Shown: positions 47,699 through 57,363 of the stretch, piece after piece
Layout of the letters: each line of letters opens with the position of its first letter
Position numbering within the stretch: position 1 is the stretch's first letter
DNA from: G963674665 sp964609625
GTDB lineage: Bacteria; Desulfobacterota; Desulfovibrionia; Desulfovibrionales; Desulfovibrionaceae
DNA: 64,000 bases
Assembly: GCA_964609625.1 (NCBI GenBank)
Contig: CAZSRS010000017.1
Location: 1-64,000 of the forward strand
Direction: 5' to 3'
Program-made: the position numbers and the translations under genes
The notes under the pieces: model-generated
The model's database searches: none
What the model was told of the DNA's origin: nothing
The model's input: only the letters and a program-made list of their open reading frames with translations

Positions 47699-50245
47699 TC
47701 ACGCTTCGGGCGTCGTTCCTGGTGGGGGCAGGATCAGGACCTGCACCCCCGGCCGACCGGAAAGGCATTGAATGTCCACCAAACCTTCGGCCCAGGCCGG
47801 GATGACGACCGTGCCCCTGAATCCGGCCTCCAGTCTGGCCCAGAGTTCCGGCTCGGCGCAAAACTGCGTCTGCCCCACATCGAGGGCCAGAAAGGCATCG
47901 AGTTTCTCTGGTCCGTTGCGGCGCAACACCAGCACCTCGTGCCGGCCTGGGGACTTGCGCAACAGGCTGCCCACCGCCTCCACCAGGGTTGCCTGTTCCA
48001 CCGGCTTACGCAGGGTGGCGTCCTCGCCAACGTAGTCGCTTCCGGAAAGCACGGTGATGACCAGGATGGGGATGGGAGCCAGTCCAGGGTCACGCCGCAG
48101 TGCGCTGATGGCCGCGCGACCGTCCATGCCGGGCATGACCATGTCCATGGTGATCAGCTCCGGCCTGTAGCGGCGGGCCTTGTCCAGGGCGTTCCTGCCG
48201 TCGGTGGCCGTGATCACGCCGTATCCCTCCTGGAGCAGAATTTGGGAGAGCAACTCCCGCACGGCATGGTCGTCGTCCACGATCAAAACCAACGGCCTGT
48301 GCTCGGCCTGTTCCTCGTCGACAGCATCGCTCGGTTCCAGGCCGGCATGGTGCGAGGGCAGACTGAAGATGAAATCGCTGCCCCGCCCCGGCGCGGGCTG
48401 CGTCCAGATGCGGCCGTCATAATGCTCGACGATCTGCTTGCAGATGGTCAGGCCCAGGCCCGTTCCAGCGGGTTTTTTTTGCAAGGTGTCGTCATGCACC
48501 TGCTTGAACTTGTCGAAGATGATCTCCCGGTAGGCTTCAGGCACGCCCACGCCCGTGTCGCGCACCGTGATCCGCAACATGCCGTCGGTGATGCCCGCCA
48601 TGACGGTCACCTCCCCCTCGGCGGTGAATTTAACCGCGTTATGCAGCAGGTTCATGAGTACCTGTTGCAGCTTGTCCGGATCGATCCACACCGTGGGCAG
48701 TTCGTTTGGTAAATCCAGTGACAATGTGACACTTGGTTTGGCCGCGAAATCACCGCGCACCGCATCGGCCGCCGCCCCGATGATGACCGCGGGCTGCACG
48801 ACCTGATCGCGCCAGTCCATGCGACCGGCCTCGATCTTGTTCAGGTCGAGCACATCGTTGATCAGGCGGGTCAGGCGCCTGCCCTCGTGTTCGATGATCT
48901 CCAGGTTGGCCTGGATACGCTCGCCCTTTTTCCGCAAATCAGGGCTGTCGTCCAGAAATCTGCGGAACGTGGAGACGAAATCCTTGCTGATGAGCTTGGC
49001 AAAGCCCAGCATGGAGGTGAGGGGTGTGCGCAATTCGTGCGAGACCGAGGAGATGAAGGATGACTTCATCTCATCCAAGACACGCAAGCGTTCGTTGGCT
49101 TCTTCCAGTTGCTTGGCTTTGGCCAGCAAGTCCCTGGTACGCTGGTTCACCAAGTATTGCAGGTTGCGGTTCAGGGTGTCCACTTCCTCCTCGGCCTGCT
49201 TGCGCTGGGTGATATCCATGACTATGCCCAGCACCCGCGCCCCCTCCTCTTCGCCGTTGCTCACCACGTCACCCACCCCGGCGAGCCAGCGGAAGCCGAC
49301 ATTGGGCAATTCGATGCGATATTCGATATTGAAGTCCCGCCCTGTTTTGACCGCGGTGTGCAACTCCAGCATCAGGCGGGGGCGGTCTTCGGCATGCACC
49401 CGCTGCAGCATGGCCTCATACGTACCTGGGAATTCCCCGGCCTCGTATCCAAGAAGGGACTCGAACCGCTCGGAGCAATGAAGGGTCCCGGCATCCACGT
49501 CCCAATCCCAGCTGCCGATGTTGGCCGCGCGCTGCGCCAAGGCGTAGCGTTCCTCCGACTGCCTGATCTGACGCACCATCTCCTCGATGGAACGACCCAG
49601 GCTGTCCAACTCGCTCAAGAGGTTTTCCCCGCTGATGCCCGAGGGGTCCGTGCTGCCGGTACGCACGCGGCGGGCAAAGGCCTGTACGGATTGCAACGGC
49701 TGGATGATGACCTTGCGCAGGGCCAAAAAAATAATCAGCGCCAGACTGGCATTCAACGCGAAGATGGCGACAACGGTACGGGTCCGCGTCCGAGAAAGAA
49801 TCTCGTCCATGAAGCGCGGGGAGAGTAGTACGGTTACCAAGCCGATGGTTTGGTCCGCGTATCTGATCTCGCCGCGGCTGGAGAACATCCCCTCCGAGGG
49901 GATCGGGGAATCGCTGTGCACTATGTTCCAGTCGGCGTCACGGACCCGCGCGGCCACGAGCGTGGGTGGTTCCTCCACCACGACCATGACGCCGAACACG
50001 CGGGTGTTGACCATGACGCTTTCCAGCAGCGTGCCGACCTGTTCGTTCTGGTAAGTCCATAACGGCAGGGCCAGGGTGGACGACAGCTGGGTGGTGATGT
50101 GCTCGAGGTCGTCGCGCAACTCCAGCAGCAGTCGCTCCCGCTCCCTGGAGTAACTGATCCAACCAAAGGCGGCCAACGAAAGCGTGGTGGTCGCCAGAAG
50201 AATGCAGATCACGGCCGTGGTGACCGATACCTTGTGCAGCTTCAT
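47699..50245 (-). CDS. Membrane hybrid sensor histidine kinase with receiver
   Basis: 848 residues. Two membrane helices (about 10-28 and 160-178) flank a periplasmic sensor with LPLWTYQNEQVGTLLESVMV, a pattern typical of double-CACHE-like sensors. Then HAMP, a PAS domain with PAC (GSWDWDVDAGTLHCSERFES), coiled coil, SSVSHELRTPLTSMLGFAK, an ATPase domain (GTGLGLTICKQIVEHYDG) and a C-terminal receiver with VDDDH, phospho-Asp in LITMDMVMPGMDG and Lys in TLRKPVE. A tail of about 60 residues follows. It lies 22 bases after a solute-binding protein gene, suggesting that this protein presents the ligand. Confidence 0.92.
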   Translation of the reverse strand: MKLHKVSVTTAVICILLATTTLSLAAFGWISYSRERERLLLELRDDLEHITTQLSSTLALPLWTYQNEQVGTLLESVMVNTRVFGVMVVVEEPPTLVAARVRDADWNIVHSDSPIPSEGMFSSRGEIRYADQTIGLVTVLLSPRFMDEILSRTRTRTVVAIFALNASLALIIFLALRKVIIQPLQSVQAFARRVRTGSTDPSGISGENLLSELDSLGRSIEEMVRQIRQSEERYALAQRAANIGSWDWDVDAGTLHCSERFESLLGYEAGEFPGTYEAMLQRVHAEDRPRLMLELHTAVKTGRDFNIEYRIELPNVGFRWLAGVGDVVSNGEEEGARVLGIVMDITQRKQAEEEVDTLNRNLQYLVNQRTRDLLAKAKQLEEANERLRVLDEMKSSFISSVSHELRTPLTSMLGFAKLISKDFVSTFRRFLDDSPDLRKKGERIQANLEIIEHEGRRLTRLINDVLDLNKIEAGRMDWRDQVVQPAVIIGAAADAVRGDFAAKPSVTLSLDLPNELPTVWIDPDKLQQVLMNLLHNAVKFTAEGEVTVMAGITDGMLRITVRDTGVGVPEAYREIIFDKFKQVHDDTLQKKPAGTGLGLTICKQIVEHYDGRIWTQPAPGRGSDFIFSLPSHHAGLEPSDAVDEEQAEHRPLVLIVDDDHAVRELLSQILLQEGYGVITATDGRNALDKARRYRPELITMDMVMPGMDGRAAISALRRDPGLAPIPILVITVLSGSDYVGEDATLRKPVEQATLVEAVGSLLRKSPGRHEVLVLRRNGPEKLDAFLALDVGQTQFCAEPELWARLEAGFRGTVVIPAWAEGLVDIQCLSGRPGVQVLILPPPGTTPEA

Positions 50246-50267
50246 GATGCGAAGCGGTCCTCCTTGC

Positions 50268-51038
50268 TCACTCGGCAGCCTGTAGCCCGGCGGGGTCGAT
50301 ACCGTAGTTTCGGTAGATCGTCTCCAGGGTACCGTCCTCGCGCATCCGGCGCATGGTTGTGTCGAACTCGGGCAGGATGCCCCGGAATGTGGACAGCTTG
50401 CCCACGAACAGTTTGAAATCCATGGAGTCTATGAATGTGGGCAGCTCCTCGATGGTTTCCGAGAGACCCATTTCCTTGACATAGTACCGCACCGAGAGCG
50501 TGACGTCGGCGAACACGTCGACGCGGTTCCGGGCTACCATCGTGAGCACGTTTTCCAACTCCGGTACCCAATATACGTCCATGCCCCCGAGGTTGGCCTT
50601 GGCCCAACCGCTGCCCGTGTAGGAACCGATCTTGAAGTCCTTCAGTTCCGCCACCCGGCGCACGGCACGCAGTTCTTCGCTGCGGGGGTTGCCGGGCAGG
50701 ATGAACAGGGAAAACGTGACCGGCACCACCGTCTCCTGGCTTGGCAGGGCGTATTCCAGACGCGCCGGCGTGGGCACGGTGGAAAACCCGTCCGCCAGTC
50801 CGTGCCGTACCAGGGATTGGGCGCGCTCCCAGGGGTACCCCCGGTGCTCGAGGGCTAAGCCCATGCGGTTGTGCAACGCCTCGGTGAGCACGTCGATGAG
50901 CAGACCCTTGGTTTCACCGCCTTCTGTCCACGAGTAGGGGCGGAAGGACTCGTAGTAGACCAGCTTCATGGGTTCGACGGCAAGCGCGAGAGCGCTGATG
51001 CACAGACAGCAGGCCAGGGTGCAGATGGCCGTCTTCAT
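50268..51038 (-). CDS. Periplasmic family 3 solute-binding protein
   Basis: 256 residues; start ATG complementary to 51036-51038 with GGGAGG upstream. Signal peptide TAICTLACCLCISALALAV. The mature sequence has the SBP_bac_3 pattern (LVYYESFRPYSWTEGGETKG, LLIDVLTEALHNRMGL, GFSTVPTPARLEYALPS, NRVDVFADVTLSVRYYV). Such proteins bind polar amino acids or act as sensors. No permease or ATPase is adjacent; instead the next gene is a hybrid histidine kinase, so a sensory role is favoured. Confidence 0.88.
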   Translation of the reverse strand: MKTAICTLACCLCISALALAVEPMKLVYYESFRPYSWTEGGETKGLLIDVLTEALHNRMGLALEHRGYPWERAQSLVRHGLADGFSTVPTPARLEYALPSQETVVPVTFSLFILPGNPRSEELRAVRRVAELKDFKIGSYTGSGWAKANLGGMDVYWVPELENVLTMVARNRVDVFADVTLSVRYYVKEMGLSETIEELPTFIDSMDFKLFVGKLSTFRGILPEFDTTMRRMREDGTLETIYRNYGIDPAGLQAAE

Positions 51039-51176
51039 GGCACGCCTCCCTGAGGTTTGCCGGCGGCAATGCATCCGCCGCCATCAAATGATTATGCCGT
51101 CTCTGGAGGAAATGTCAAACAGCTTCACGCCAATCAAAGGAGGGTGTGAGGTGGGAACAGGTCTTGGATTCTGTCC

Positions 51177-54100
51177 TCAGAGCGGGATATCCAGCGCGAT
51201 AAGCGTGCCTTTGCCCGGCTCCGAGCCGATTTGCAGTTCACTGCCAAGGAGCCTGGCGCGCTCCTGCATGCCCAGCAAGCCCAGGTGCTTGTCCTCCATG
51301 GCCTGCCGCATGCGGGAGGCGACATCGAAGCCCCGGCCGTTGTCCTGCATGCGTACTTGCAGTGTGGCGTCAGTGCGAGTCATCTCCACGCTGAAGCGGC
51401 GTGCATCCGCGTGCTTGAGCACGTTCTGCAGTGTCTCCTGCACCAGCCTGTAGAGATTGGTCTGCGCCTCCCTGGTCAGTGTCATCTCGCCGTCCTCGGG
51501 CAGCGAGCAGGAGACCTCGAGAGACTTCTCATTCGTCATCACCGCGCACAGATTCTCGATGGCCCGCTTCATGCCGAAGAGTTCCAGGTTCGGGGGGCGC
51601 AGCATGTGGGAGAGGTGCCGCACGGATTCGATGGAGTCGCTTAACTGGGCCTCCAGCTTTTCGATGACGCCCCCTTCCTGCCCGCCCAGGCGTTGGGAAA
51701 GGATGTACGTATGCAGCTTCATGGCCAGGAGATTCTGTGCCAGCTGGTCGTGCAGCTCCCGGGAGAGCCTGCCGCGCTCGGCCTCCTGGATGCGCATCAA
51801 TTCGTGGCTGAGTCTGAGAATGCGTTCCTCGTCCTGCTTACGGCGGCTGATGTCCTCCAGAAAACCTTCGACACGCACCAGATTGCCGGCCGCATCGTAC
51901 TGGCCACGGGCGTTGACGCTGACCCAAACCGTGCCACCGCCCTTGGTCCTGGCCTGGACCTCGAACCCCTCCACCACCCCCTGGGCCAAGCGGGCCAACA
52001 ACTTCTCGCGGTCGGCCGGGTTCAGGTAGAAGTCTTGCTCCAGGGAACGCACCGAAGCCAGGAGGTCTTCCGGATCGTCGTAGCCCAGAATGGCCGCGGC
52101 GGCCGGGTTGGCCATGAGGATGCGGCCGTCGGGGGAGGTCTGGTAGATGCCTGCCATGGAATTCTCGAACAGGCTGCGGTATCTGTGCTCCGCCCGGCGC
52201 AGCCCGGAGTAAAGGGCTGCGTTCTCCAGGGAGACCGCGGCCTGGGCCGCCAGGGTCTCCAGGGCTGGCACGATGCTGCGACTGAACACCCCGGGGGTCA
52301 GGTCGTTTTCGAAGTACAGCGCCCCCCGTACCTTGCCCGTGCGCATCACCGGCAGGCAAAGCACCGATCCGGGGCGGTGGCGGTGCATGTGCGGGTCCTT
52401 GGCCAGGGCCTTGTCCGCGCCCATGTCCTCCACCACCACGGGCTCGCCCTTGCGCACGGTCAGGGAGACCACACTGCGGGCGTAGTCCATGAAGGTTCCG
52501 GACTCCCGGTCGTCGAGCAGCCGGGAGGAGAACTTGGGCAGTTCCGGCGCTGCCGCGTCGTCTCCGCTGAACAGGGCCCTGGGAATCAACTCCTCGTTCC
52601 GGACGTCGAAATAGACTCCACGGGTGGCGCCGGCATGCTCGCACATGATGGTCAGCAGGCGGGGCAGCAGGAATTCCAGCTCGATCTCCTCGGAGATGGA
52701 GCGGGCCGATTTCATGATCGCGGCCAGATCCACGGCCCGGCGGTCCAGGATGGACGTGTGGTCCGTGTCCACCGCGAGGGGCGTGTCCAGCCGTCTGGCC
52801 CCGTCCTCTGTCTCGCCGCGGGAGGTGCCTATCAAGGGTCCATACGCCGCGTCCATGAGCCGAACCTTGTGCTTCGCCCCCCACATTGCGTAGAGGTAGC
52901 GGGCCTCGCGCAGGTAGGTTCGGGCCACAAGTTCGTTGCCGCGCCCCTGCCAGAAGAGCCCGGCCAGTTCGCAGGCCATGGCCTGGAACTGGATGAAGCC
53001 GTTGTCCCTGTTGGCGGCGATGGCCCTGTCGTAGAAATCGGCGGCCTCCAGCTCGCGCCCCTCGACCCGGGCGGCCTCTGCCCTGGCCAGGCAGCTGTTG
53101 CCCAGGAAGTTGCCGGGATGGGCAGTGGCCAACAGGTCCATATGGCTCAGGCAGTCCTCGCGCCGCGCGCGCTCTTCCTCGGACAATTGCCGTGGGTCCA
53201 TGCCGCCCAGCAACAGGGCCTGAAGGAATATCCGCACGGAGGTGAAACACGATCCAACGTATATCGCCCCGGCACTCGCCGCATGGTCGAGCAGGGGCAG
53301 GGCTTGGTCGCGCCGGCCATAGATGATCAGGGCCAGTGCCTTGAAAATATCGTAGGTGACCACGGACACCAAGTCGCGGATATCCTGCCTGTTCTCGAGA
53401 TAGCTGGACTCGTCCAGTCCTTGATAACTGTAGGTCTCCCAAGACGGGGTCAGTCCCATGAGGTTCGCGGTGACTAACTTGAGGCCGCGGATCATGTCCA
53501 GGGCCATGGAGTGCTTGATCTCCAGGATGGCTTCTTCTTCGGCCTCCAGTTCCTGCATGACCTGCTGCAATGTACCACCGGTGATGAAGATGCGGCTGCT
53601 ACATATAACGCACAGGAATCCGGTATATACGAAACATCCGTTTTCCCGCGACATCCGCTCAGCGACCCTGGCAGATGCCAGGGCCTCCTGCATGGGCAGT
53701 GTCCAGGGCTCGATGTGAAACGATATCATCGCAGTATAAATGGAGTCATAGTACCTGTCCGGAAACTTGAGCATGAGCCGTTGGCACATTTCGATGTTCC
53801 GGCGTGCAATATCGTAATTACGCTCCATCAGTACCGCCATGTTGGCGAAGCAGATGTAGGATCCCAAGGCTTCGGAGCTGTGGCCGAAATCCAGCACCTT
53901 TGCCAGGATATCCAGCACGAGCAGGCGCCACAATGCATGATTGGCCATGCTGGCCGGCCCGGCCAGATCGGCGCCGACCTCGATGATGGCGCGGTACTCC
54001 GGGTCGGTCAGCTCCGGCAGGGCCTCTATCTCGTCCACTGACATGCTGCCGAGGCGTTGCCGCAAAATGGGTAGCAACTCGTCCGCTCGCCTGGCCATCT

Positions 54101-56753
54101 CCTCGTCGCTTTCCGGCACGTCCAGGCCCAGGAGTCGCAAGGCCTCCACGCCCCTGACCAGGGCCTGGGGCAGTTCACCAAGCAGGGTGTGCTGATTCAC
54201 TAATATCCTGAGCAGTTGGGCCCGCTCCAATGGAGTCCGGGCCAGGGGCAACCCCTGCTCCACGTGCAGCACGGCCTGCTCGTGCCGACCTGCCCAGCTC
54301 AGGGCGCGAGTCAGTTCCACATGCACCTGGAAGGCCAGGTCGCGTTCGCGCTCCCAGGCCTCCGGCGGCAGGGCCTCCCCGGCCTGCTGGTAATACTCCA
54401 GCGAGGCCTCGAAGGCCGCGGACTCGCGGGCCAGCATGCCGGCGGCCAAGTTCAGGTGCACGAGATCCAGGCGCTCGTCCCTGTCCACAATGAGTGAGCG
54501 CCCCAGATTCAGGTGGTCCGCCACCTCGAAGGGCAGCTTGCCACGCTCCTCCATGGGAAGGATCTCCAGACGCCCGCGCAGGATGCGGCCGATGTGCAGA
54601 TGCAGGGAGGGGCGCTCCTCTTCCGGCACCAGCGCATAGGCGGCCTGTTGCACCCGGTCGTGCAGGAAGCGGAAGTGCCGGTGTTCCTGGTGCAGGGTCA
54701 TGGTCACGTCCCTGATGCTGAACGCGCCCGCGTGGGGCAGTACCAGACCTGCCCGGATGGCGGGGATGAGGGCGGACTGGACCGTGGATTCCTCCGTCTG
54801 CCAGACCAGGGCCAGGATCTCCAAGTCAAAGATGTTGCCCAGGCAACCGGCCAGTCGCAGCAATCGTTGCGCCCCATCCGGCAATTGCCTCATGCGCTCG
54901 GCAATGAACAGGGCCACATTGTCCGATACGCCCAAGGCCACCACCCGATCGGGATCACAGGTCCAGGCCCGTGCCCCGCGCGGGCGGTGGATCACGCCCT
55001 GGGCGTGGAGATGCACCAGGTACTGACGCAGGAAAAAGGGATTGCCGCCGGTCTTGTCCAACAGTAGGCGGGCCAGGCGCGCGGACAGACTTGCTCGGTC
55101 CTCCTTCTCTTCGAGCACCGCGCCCGAACCAACCAAGGTCTCCGCCACCAGTCGCCTGACACTCCCGCCGGACAACGGTCCGAGGGCCACCGAACCGGGG
55201 GGCGAGCCGCGCTCTTCCATGGTTTCCAGTATCCGCCGCAGGGGATGGTTTGGACCGACCTCGTTGTCGCGGTACGCCCCCAAAAAGAGAATGTGGCCTT
55301 CCTCACGGCGGTGCATGAGCAGTTCCAGGAGTTGCAGACTCGGGGTGTCAGCCCACTGCAGGTCGTCCAGGAAAATGACCAGGGGGCGCTCTCTGCTGCG
55401 CAAGGCCTTGAGAAACGCGCCCAGCACCAGGTTGAAGCGGTTGAGGGACTCCATCTGCCCCAGCCTGGGGATTTCCGGCTGCGGGCCGATGATCAGTTCC
55501 ATGTCCGGGGCGAGTTCCACCATGATCCTGCCGTTGCTCCCCACAGCGGCGAGGATGCGCTCCTTCCACAGCTCCATCTCGGCCAGGCCACGCCCCACTA
55601 TCTGCCGCACCAGGTCTTGCAGTGCCTGGGCCAGCCCCAGGAACGGCGTACCGCGCTGCAACTGGTCGAACTTGCCCTCGATGAACAGACCGTCGCGGGC
55701 CACCACCAAGGGATGCAGCTGTCGGATCAGGGCGGTTTTGCCGATGCCGGGCGCCCCGGTCACCAAGACCAGCTCCGAGGGACCGTCCGCGCAGCGTGCA
55801 AAGGCCTGGGCCAGGCGCTCCAGGTCGCCACTTCTGCCGTAGAGCGTCTGTGGCACGGAAAAGTGCTGGGGTCGGTCCATGTTCCCCAGGGGGAAGTCAG
55901 GTACCGCCCCTCGGCGTATGGCGTCCAGCAACCGTTCCAGGTCGGCGGCCACGCCAAGGGCGCTCTGGTAGCGCTCTTCCGGGGCCTTGGCCATGAGGCG
56001 TTGGATGATCTTGGAGACCACCGCCGGCAGGTCGGGGTTGCGCTCGTGCGCCAGGGGTGGGGGCGCCGCCAGATGCCTATGCAACAGCGCCAGGGGATCC
56101 GCCGCGGAAAAGGGCAGTTCACCTGTCAAAATCTGGAAAAAGGTCACACCCATGGCGTAGAGGTCGGAGCGCCAGTCCCCGCCGCCGTGGGGAGTCATGC
56201 CTGCCTGCTCCGGCGAGATATGGCTCAGGTGGCCTTCGAGCATGTCCGCCTGGCCGCTCTGCTCCAGGTCTTCCATGGTCAGGACGTCCAGAATGGCGAT
56301 GCCGAAATCGATGAGGCAGAGGCGGCTGAAGCCGGGGGTGCAGAGGATGTTGTCCGGGATGAGGTCCTTGTGCACCACATGGGCGTCGTGGACTTCGCCC
56401 ACTGCCTGGGCGAGCATCAGACACAACCCGAGACGCCCCTCCAGGGTCATCCCCGGCTGGATAGCGGTGTCGAGCAGGATGCTCAGCGAGGTCCCACCCA
56501 CGTCCTCCACGATGAGCATCGGCCTGTGCCCTGCCTGCTCGAGGCCCAAGCCCTTGACCACGCGAGGTGTATCCAAATGCCCGAGGATCAGGTGCTCGTG
56601 GCGGAAACGAATCAGTTCGCGGGGTGATGGATACTCGCGCGGGGAGAGCTTGAGCACCACCGGCAGGTTGTCGGACAGGCGCAAGGCACGAAAGACCACT
56701 GAATTGTCGCCGTCGTGCAACTTCTCGGTGGTCACGTAGCCGGCGATGTTCAT
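51177..56753 (-). CDS. Giant Ser/Thr kinase-AAA-GAF-PAS-histidine kinase
   Basis: 1858 residues; the start ATG (complement 56751-56753) follows AAGGTGAG. Domain order: protein kinase 5-270 (HKDLIPDN and DFG near residues 135-150; the catalytic-loop Lys of DLKxxN is Ile); AAA/STAND ATPase about 320-640 with Walker A TGAPGIGKTALI near 335; a long helical TPR-like region to about 1300; GAF about 1350-1500; PAS about 1520-1640; HisKA_3 with LSRELHDQLAQN near 1664; and HATPase ending in DNGRGFD and GLLGMQERARLLGSELQIG. The NarX-type kinase end should phosphorylate a LuxR-type regulator not encoded here. This fusion class is known in cyanobacteria and myxobacteria as well as deltaproteobacteria. 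Confidence 0.92.
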   Translation of the reverse strand: MNIAGYVTTEKLHDGDNSVVFRALRLSDNLPVVLKLSPREYPSPRELIRFRHEHLILGHLDTPRVVKGLGLEQAGHRPMLIVEDVGGTSLSILLDTAIQPGMTLEGRLGLCLMLAQAVGEVHDAHVVHKDLIPDNILCTPGFSRLCLIDFGIAILDVLTMEDLEQSGQADMLEGHLSHISPEQAGMTPHGGGDWRSDLYAMGVTFFQILTGELPFSAADPLALLHRHLAAPPPLAHERNPDLPAVVSKIIQRLMAKAPEERYQSALGVAADLERLLDAIRRGAVPDFPLGNMDRPQHFSVPQTLYGRSGDLERLAQAFARCADGPSELVLVTGAPGIGKTALIRQLHPLVVARDGLFIEGKFDQLQRGTPFLGLAQALQDLVRQIVGRGLAEMELWKERILAAVGSNGRIMVELAPDMELIIGPQPEIPRLGQMESLNRFNLVLGAFLKALRSRERPLVIFLDDLQWADTPSLQLLELLMHRREEGHILFLGAYRDNEVGPNHPLRRILETMEERGSPPGSVALGPLSGGSVRRLVAETLVGSGAVLEEKEDRASLSARLARLLLDKTGGNPFFLRQYLVHLHAQGVIHRPRGARAWTCDPDRVVALGVSDNVALFIAERMRQLPDGAQRLLRLAGCLGNIFDLEILALVWQTEESTVQSALIPAIRAGLVLPHAGAFSIRDVTMTLHQEHRHFRFLHDRVQQAAYALVPEEERPSLHLHIGRILRGRLEILPMEERGKLPFEVADHLNLGRSLIVDRDERLDLVHLNLAAGMLARESAAFEASLEYYQQAGEALPPEAWERERDLAFQVHVELTRALSWAGRHEQAVLHVEQGLPLARTPLERAQLLRILVNQHTLLGELPQALVRGVEALRLLGLDVPESDEEMARRADELLPILRQRLGSMSVDEIEALPELTDPEYRAIIEVGADLAGPASMANHALWRLLVLDILAKVLDFGHSSEALGSYICFANMAVLMERNYDIARRNIEMCQRLMLKFPDRYYDSIYTAMISFHIEPWTLPMQEALASARVAERMSRENGCFVYTGFLCVICSSRIFITGGTLQQVMQELEAEEEAILEIKHSMALDMIRGLKLVTANLMGLTPSWETYSYQGLDESSYLENRQDIRDLVSVVTYDIFKALALIIYGRRDQALPLLDHAASAGAIYVGSCFTSVRIFLQALLLGGMDPRQLSEEERARREDCLSHMDLLATAHPGNFLGNSCLARAEAARVEGRELEAADFYDRAIAANRDNGFIQFQAMACELAGLFWQGRGNELVARTYLREARYLYAMWGAKHKVRLMDAAYGPLIGTSRGETEDGARRLDTPLAVDTDHTSILDRRAVDLAAIMKSARSISEEIELEFLLPRLLTIMCEHAGATRGVYFDVRNEELIPRALFSGDDAAAPELPKFSSRLLDDRESGTFMDYARSVVSLTVRKGEPVVVEDMGADKALAKDPHMHRHRPGSVLCLPVMRTGKVRGALYFENDLTPGVFSRSIVPALETLAAQAAVSLENAALYSGLRRAEHRYRSLFENSMAGIYQTSPDGRILMANPAAAAILGYDDPEDLLASVRSLEQDFYLNPADREKLLARLAQGVVEGFEVQARTKGGGTVWVSVNARGQYDAAGNLVRVEGFLEDISRRKQDEERILRLSHELMRIQEAERGRLSRELHDQLAQNLLAMKLHTYILSQRLGGQEGGVIEKLEAQLSDSIESVRHLSHMLRPPNLELFGMKRAIENLCAVMTNEKSLEVSCSLPEDGEMTLTREAQTNLYRLVQETLQNVLKHADARRFSVEMTRTDATLQVRMQDNGRGFDVASRMRQAMEDKHLGLLGMQERARLLGSELQIGSEPGKGTLIALDIPL

Positions 56754-57363
56754 GCGCTCACCTTTCAGAGGGCGGGGTATACATTGACTGTTGCCACTTC
56801 CATACATCACCATATCATGAAATACAACCAGCCTGCTTCAGTCAGCACATGAATACCTGTCAATTGCCTCAACTACGTGCGATGCATGATACTCTCGCGT
56901 TTTACCGCACGGGAGCAACAAAATCATTCATAGGACAGTCTTTTGAATACACCCCATGACGCAGTTGCAATATGCATTTATAAGGATATGCGGTGGCAAT
57001 AGTCTTTACTTGCTATTTGCTATTGTCTTGGCTCCGCACTGGCAATGAGAAGATACGCCAGGGGAATTCTCTCTTGAGGCGGGGTTTACACGTCGTCCTC
57101 TTCCCATGATTAAGGCTAAAGGCAATCTGATATCCTCAGCAAGTCGAGTTCTGTAAAGGAATGCGAGAAGTGGAACAACCTCTTTTGAAGAGGTTCATCC
57201 CTGGGACATCAATGCCTCTCTCCTTATGAAGGCAAAGAAAAAGTCACGAACGTGTTTCGCTTTTTGAATAGTGTCGCATCACAACGTACATACTATGCCC
57301 GACTGTTATGCCGTGGAACAGGGGAGCACTGGGCAATGATGCCCGGCAGCAGCAAAAGATGGT
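56754..57363. other. AT-rich 610-base intergenic region
   Basis: This stretch is clearly poorer in GC than its surroundings. It lies upstream of the giant kinase and downstream of the deacetylase gene. It contains a perfect hairpin AACCTCTT-TTG-AAGAGGTT (57177-57195), an imperfect CTGGGCA-ATGA-TGCCCGG (57329-57346), and repeated TTGCTATT units around 57010-57030. No credible gene is seen; short open frames here lack ribosome-binding sites. Confidence 0.45.
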
